DNA of 11,037 nt from Paraprevotella sp. (lineage in GTDB: Bacteria; Bacteroidota; Bacteroidia; Bacteroidales; Bacteroidaceae), in NCBI GenBank assembly GCA_017630975.1, contig JAGBUF010000340.1, positions 1 to 11,037 on the forward strand. The letters are read 5' to 3'. Made by a program: the position numbers and the translations under genes. Positions 7,834 through 11,037 of the stretch are shown here, piece after piece. The stretch's first letter is position 1. Every line of letters starts with the position of its first letter. Under the pieces are notes generated by a model, which saw only the letters and a program-made list of their open reading frames with translations, was not told the DNA's origin and searched no databases.

Positions 7834-9477
7834 TTATTTCTTGCACACAGGCCAAGGTTTGATTTGTTTGAAGAAATCATTACCCTTGTTATCTACTAAA
7901 ATAAATGCAGGGAAGTCCTCCACCTCAATCTTCCAAATAGCTTCCATTCCGAGTTCCGGATATTCAACACATTCAATACTCTTGATATTGTTTTGTGCCA
8001 AGATGGCTGCAGGACCACCAATAGAACCCAAATAGAAACCGCCATGTTTCTGACAAGCATCAGTCACAGCCTGACTACGGTTACCTTTCGCCAACATAAT
8101 CATGCTACCGCCATGGCTCTGGAATAAATCCACATAAGAATCCATACGACCTGCAGTTGTAGGACCCATTGAACCGCAAGCCATACCAGTCGGTGTCTTG
8201 GCAGGTCCGGCATAATAAATAGGATGATCCTTGATGTATTGTGGCAAGTCCTCACCGTTATCCAAACGTTCTTTCAATTTCGCATGTGCGATATCGCGAC
8301 CTACGATAATCGTTCCATTCAATGACAAACGAGTAGATACCGGATACTTATCCAACTCTTTCAAAATATCAGACATCGGTTGGTTCAGGTTGATTTTCAC
8401 AGCATCACCCTCACCTGCTTCGCGCAATTCTACCGGAATCAACTCACCGGGATTGGAGTCCAATTTCTCAATCCAAATACCATCCTTATTGATTTTGCAT
8501 TTGATGTTGCGGTCAGCTGAACATGATACGCCCAAACCCACCGGGCAAGAAGCGCCATGACGAGGTAAGCGAACAATGCGAACATCGTGTGCCATATATT
8601 TTCCACCGAACTGTGCACCCAAACCTATCTTGTGTGCCTCTTCAAGCACTTGCTTTTCCAATTCTACATCGCGGAATGCACGTCCAGTTTCATCGCCGGT
8701 AGTAGGTAGGTTGTCATAGTAATGGGTAGATGCCAGTTTCACTGTCAATAGGTTTCTCTCAGCAGAAGTACCACCAACGACAAAAGCAATATGGTACGGA
8801 GGACAAGCCGCTGTACCCAAACTCTTCATCTTCTCAATCATAAAAGGCACCAATGTTGCAGGATTTAAGATTGCTTTTGTCTCCTGATACAAATAGGTTT
8901 TATTGGCTGAGCCACCACCCTTTGTCACACAAAGGAAGTGATATTCCATACCCTCCGTTGCCTCAATATCGATTTGTGCCGGTAAGTTACATTTGGTATT
9001 GACCTCATCATACATGGTCAGAGGCGCATTCTGACTATAACGTAAATTCTCTTCGGTGTAGGTCTTGTAAACACCTTTCGCCAAGGCTTCTTCATCACAG
9101 AAACCTGTCCATACTTGCTGACCTTTTTCTCCATGAATAATTGCGGTACCTGTATCTTGACACAAAGGTAATTTTCCCTTTACGGAAATTTCCGCATTAC
9201 GCAAGAATGTCAAAGCCACATATTTATCATTTTCACTTGCCTCCGGGTCATTGAGAATCTTAGCCACTTGCTCGTTGTGCGCACGGCGCAACATAAACGA
9301 CACATCGCGGAATGCTGCATTGGCCATCATCGTTAATCCTTCGGGAGCTACCTTCAAAATAGGGTGTCCTTCAAACTCGCTGACAGACACATGGTCCTTG
9401 GTCAGCAAATAATATTCCGTATCGTCCTTACCTAACTGGAACATCGGAGCATACTTAAATTCCGGAACGTTTGCCAT
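7834..9477 (-). CDS. Class I (iron-sulfur) fumarate hydratase
   Basis: A 547-residue cytoplasmic enzyme that interconverts fumarate and malate using an oxygen-labile [4Fe-4S] cluster; in anaerobic Bacteroidota this serves the reductive branch from oxaloacetate to succinate. It is full length, about the size of E. coli FumA/FumB. Predicted cluster ligands are Cys106 in [10 protein letters not shown], Cys225 in [10 protein letters not shown] and Cys319 in GVSCSADRN, each one residue offset from the FumA ligands as recalled. The N-terminal alpha domain and the C-terminal beta domain (about 370-547, with [20 protein letters not shown] at about 427-446) are fused in one chain, as in FumA, rather than split into two subunits. 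The start ATG follows an AT-rich leader. It is followed by an intrinsic terminator and appears to be a single-gene unit, or is read through from the upstream cysteine-rich gene 65 bases away. The family also includes related tartrate dehydratases, but the match here is to fumarase. Confidence 0.95.
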   Translation of the reverse strand: MANVPEFKYAPMFQLGKDDTEYYLLTKDHVSVSEFEGHPILKVAPEGLTMMANAAFRDVSFMLRRAHNEQVAKILNDPEASENDKYVALTFLRNAEISVKGKLPLCQDTGTAIIHGEKGQQVWTGFCDEEALAKGVYKTYTEENLRYSQNAPLTMYDEVNTKCNLPAQIDIEATEGMEYHFLCVTKGGGSANKTYLYQETKAILNPATLVPFMIEKMKSLGTAACPPYHIAFVVGGTSAERNLLTVKLASTHYYDNLPTTGDETGRAFRDVELEKQVLEEAHKIGLGAQFGGKYMAHDVRIVRLPRHGASCPVGLGVSCSADRNIKCKINKDGIWIEKLDSNPGELIPVELREAGEGDAVKINLNQPMSDILKELDKYPVSTRLSLNGTIIVGRDIAHAKLKERLDNGEDLPQYIKDHPIYYAGPAKTPTGMACGSMGPTTAGRMDSYVDLFQSHGGSMIMLAKGNRSQAVTDACQKHGGFYLGSIGGPAAILAQNNIKSIECVEYPELGMEAIWKIEVEDFPAFILVDNKGNDFFKQIKPWPVCKK

Positions 9478-9499
9478 AATCTTTCTGTTTTTTATTAAT

Positions 9500-9531
9500 T
9501 ATTTATACGATTATTATATTCTTTACACAAA
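9500..9531 (-). promoter_or_regulatory. Possible Bacteroides-type promoter for the fumarase gene
   Basis: On the minus strand TTTG (9531-9528) is followed by 20 bases and then TATAAATA (9507-9500). Bacteroides promoters have a TTTG box near -33 and TAnnTTTG near -7 separated by about this distance. The -33 box matches fully; the -7 box keeps only the leading TA and one further T, so the match is weak. The whole 65-base gap is very AT-rich, which makes chance matches likely. Transcription would start some 15-20 bases before the start codon. Confidence 0.3.
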
Positions 9532-9542
9532 TTACAATTGAA

Positions 9543-10292
9543 TCAATACATTCTAGCACCTTTCTCACAATAAGGGCAAAATAGATGAAAATGATAATCT
9601 TTTCTATTACAATATTGACAATCCCCTTGTATGGGAGCTGTGATTCCCCTATGATGGATATGAGCGCCTTTGATTGTAGCTTGTCCTGTCGGATCAACAC
9701 CTGTACCTCCACAGTTTTTGCATGTAGTATTATTTTTTATACTTTTATCGTTTGCATTATCATTACTACCACCATCAACAGTAGGTTTCCTAAAACCTTT
9801 TGAATCTATTATATATCCATCAGGTGTATAAAAAGCATCCCTTACAAATACGAATCCAGGAGTTTCGGCGTCACATACCAAACAGATACCCTTCCCACTG
9901 CATGTTTTACAAACACCCGCAATACACATACATGGATTATAATAATTACCAATAACAATAGCTCCTCGTCCTCTACATGCACTACAAATTTTTGTACCAT
10001 GACATACTGGACATGCATGAGTTCCCCTACAATTGCCACAACGATTATATGTTTTTGCATATATCACACCGTTTTCATACTTATGATATTTGGTAAAAGT
10101 CGAACCTCCGTATGAATATTTAGTCCAACTACTCCCTTTTGGAGCTGATATCATATCGTAGTCTTTATTTTTATTATTGTGAGTCCCACCATTTCTACTC
10201 TGACTAGGTGGTCCATAGTATTTAACTTGCGCCACCATTACTAGAGAGTAGAAAAATAAGAAATAGAAAGAAAGTTTTCTCATATTGTTCAT
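9543..10292 (-). CDS. Secreted cysteine-rich protein with DnaJ-like CXXC zinc-binding repeats
   Basis: A 249-residue protein of unknown function. Residues 1-21 form a signal peptide (MVA before Gln22), with no lipobox. Residues 22-80 are a polar, Gly/Tyr/Asn-rich linker. Residues 85-140 carry CXXC pairs at 85/88, 94/97, 103/106, 128/131 and 137/140 plus CXC at 121/123, interleaved with Gly-rich turns such as CHGTKICSACRGRG, as in the central zinc-binding domain of DnaJ. A second cluster has pairs at 191/194 (CKNCGGTG), 225/228 and 239/242, with His211, His213 and His214 nearby. There are 18 Cys in all, and no J domain. The pairs may bind zinc or form disulfides in the periplasm. The gene is visibly more AT-rich than its neighbours and sits between housekeeping genes, 29 bases after hflX, hinting at acquisition. 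The ATG at 10292 is taken; the one at 10283 (Met4) is an equally plausible start. Confidence 0.8.
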   Translation of the reverse strand: MNNMRKLSFYFLFFYSLVMVAQVKYYGPPSQSRNGGTHNNKNKDYDMISAPKGSSWTKYSYGGSTFTKYHKYENGVIYAKTYNRCGNCRGTHACPVCHGTKICSACRGRGAIVIGNYYNPCMCIAGVCKTCSGKGICLVCDAETPGFVFVRDAFYTPDGYIIDSKGFRKPTVDGGSNDNANDKSIKNNTTCKNCGGTGVDPTGQATIKGAHIHHRGITAPIQGDCQYCNRKDYHFHLFCPYCEKGARMY

Positions 10293-10321
10293 TATTAACT
10301 CTATAATTCTTCGTTATTTGG

Positions 10322-11037
10322 TTATTCTTCATCGTATTTCTCAAACAAGAAGTCGTTGTAGGGGTACTTTTGCACGTGCAATTCACGCACCTTGTCATAA
10401 AGTACTTTTTTCAGCCCCTCCAAATTGGTCTTTTCTCTAGCCGAAATAAAAATACAATTATCGTTACGACGTGCCATCCAAGTTTTCATCAGATCATCCA
10501 AAGAAATATTTTCCTTACCTGCAGGCGTCAAGTCATCCTCATCTTTCTCCACCCAACTATAGGCGTCCACTTTGTTGAATACAATCATGCTCGGCTTGTC
10601 ATTGCATTTCAAGTCAGCCAATGTACGCTCCACCACCTGTATCTGATCTTCAAAATCGGGATGTGCTATATCAACAACATGAAGCAACAAATCCGCCTCA
10701 CGCACTTCATCCAACGTGCTTTTGAAAGAATCCACCAAATCCGTCGGTAATTTACGGATAAACCCTACGGTGTCAGATAACAAGAAAGGGAGATTGTCAA
10801 TAATAACTTTTCGCACTGTAGTATCAAGTGTTGCAAAGAGTTTATTTTCTGCAAACACTTCGCTCTTGGAAAGAAGATTCATCAACGTACTTTTACCCAC
10901 GTTGGTATACCCCACCAGTGCCACGCGAATCATGCGACCGCGATTGCTTCGTTGTGTCGTTTTTTGGCGGTCAATTTCTGCCAATCGTTGTTTCAACAAT
11001 GACATACGGTTCAAAATAATACGGCGGTCCATTTCCA
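10322..11037 (-). CDS. hflX: Ribosome-associated GTPase HflX, C-terminal part (5' end outside the window)
   Basis: The reading frame enters from beyond the window; the first Met visible (codon 11030-11032) is internal, because it begins the MDRRIILNRM segment that follows the GETQxE motif in HflX, and the preceding codon is Glu. About 238 of an expected 400-430 residues are present. Counting from that Met, the GTPase motifs are G1 GYTNVGKST (41-49), G2 Thr near 71-72, G3 DTVGF (87-91), G4 NKVD (153-156) and G5 SA (197-198). The helical segment MSLLKQRLAEIDRQ just before G1 is the end of the HflX N-terminal/linker region. HflX binds the 50S subunit and splits or rescues stalled ribosomes during stress. 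An acidic insert (about 163-180) between G4 and G5 is notable. The missing start is due to the window edge, not truncation. The cysteine-rich gene follows 29 bases after its stop. Confidence 0.95.
   Translation of the reverse strand, partial: EMDRRIILNRMSLLKQRLAEIDRQKTTQRSNRGRMIRVALVGYTNVGKSTLMNLLSKSEVFAENKLFATLDTTVRKVIIDNLPFLLSDTVGFIRKLPTDLVDSFKSTLDEVREADLLLHVVDIAHPDFEDQIQVVERTLADLKCNDKPSMIVFNKVDAYSWVEKDEDDLTPAGKENISLDDLMKTWMARRNDNCIFISAREKTNLEGLKKVLYDKVRELHVQKYPYNDFLFEKYDEE

Noticed and set aside
9537..9547. Short inverted repeat ATTGA-A-TCAAT at the end of the cysteine-rich gene as a terminator or operator
   Set aside because: The arms are only five A/T-rich bases, there is no following T run, and such matches are frequent in this AT-rich gap.
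1..11037. A defence system, mobile element or CRISPR array
   Set aside because: No transposase, integrase, phage, toxin-antitoxin or nuclease gene and no regularly spaced repeat is seen; every large open frame belongs to metabolism, glycan breakdown, repair, translation or the one unknown exported Cys-rich protein.

Overview
The window reads as chromosomal DNA of a gut-type Bacteroidota (Bacteroides, Phocaeicola or Prevotella relative). Reasons: a cluster of secreted glycoside hydrolases of families GH2, GH31 and GH43; starts preceded by A/T-rich leaders with no clear Shine-Dalgarno; a class I fumarase typical of anaerobes; and five exported proteins whose predicted signal-peptidase I sites all place Gln at +1, a habit of this phylum. 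No RNA gene, CRISPR array, insertion sequence or gene-free stretch over 300 bases is present.

Left arm (1-3731, + strand): a secreted beta-sandwich type protein of unknown function, apparently cut short by an in-frame TGA at 992-994, then a secreted GH2 beta-galactosidase-type enzyme. If the TGA is ignored, the first reading frame runs to 1096, only 10 bases before the GH2 start, so the two look like one operon. A strong hairpin at 3741-3770 separates the GH2 gene from the converging operon to its right.

Middle (3790-7775, - strand): a compact operon read right to left, GH43-like enzyme, then msrA, then GH31 alpha-xylosidase-type enzyme, with gaps of 31 and 25 bases. GH2, GH31 and GH43 activities together could strip galactose, xylose and arabinose side chains from a plant glycan such as xyloglucan. 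No SusC/SusD pair or regulator lies in the window, so the substrate is an inference.

Right arm (7834-11037, - strand): class I fumarate hydratase; an AT-rich gene for a secreted protein with 18 cysteines, mostly in CXXC pairs as in DnaJ zinc-binding domains but without a J domain; and the 3' part of the ribosome-associated GTPase gene hflX, which runs off the window. An intrinsic-type terminator after the fumarase gene sits directly against the GH43 start codon, which raises the question of how the GH43-msrA-GH31 operon is transcribed.

Most genes here are members of known families. The items most worth a second look are the nonsense-interrupted first gene, the secreted CXXC-rich protein, the terminator abutting the GH43 start, and the sorting-domain-like tail on the GH2 enzyme.
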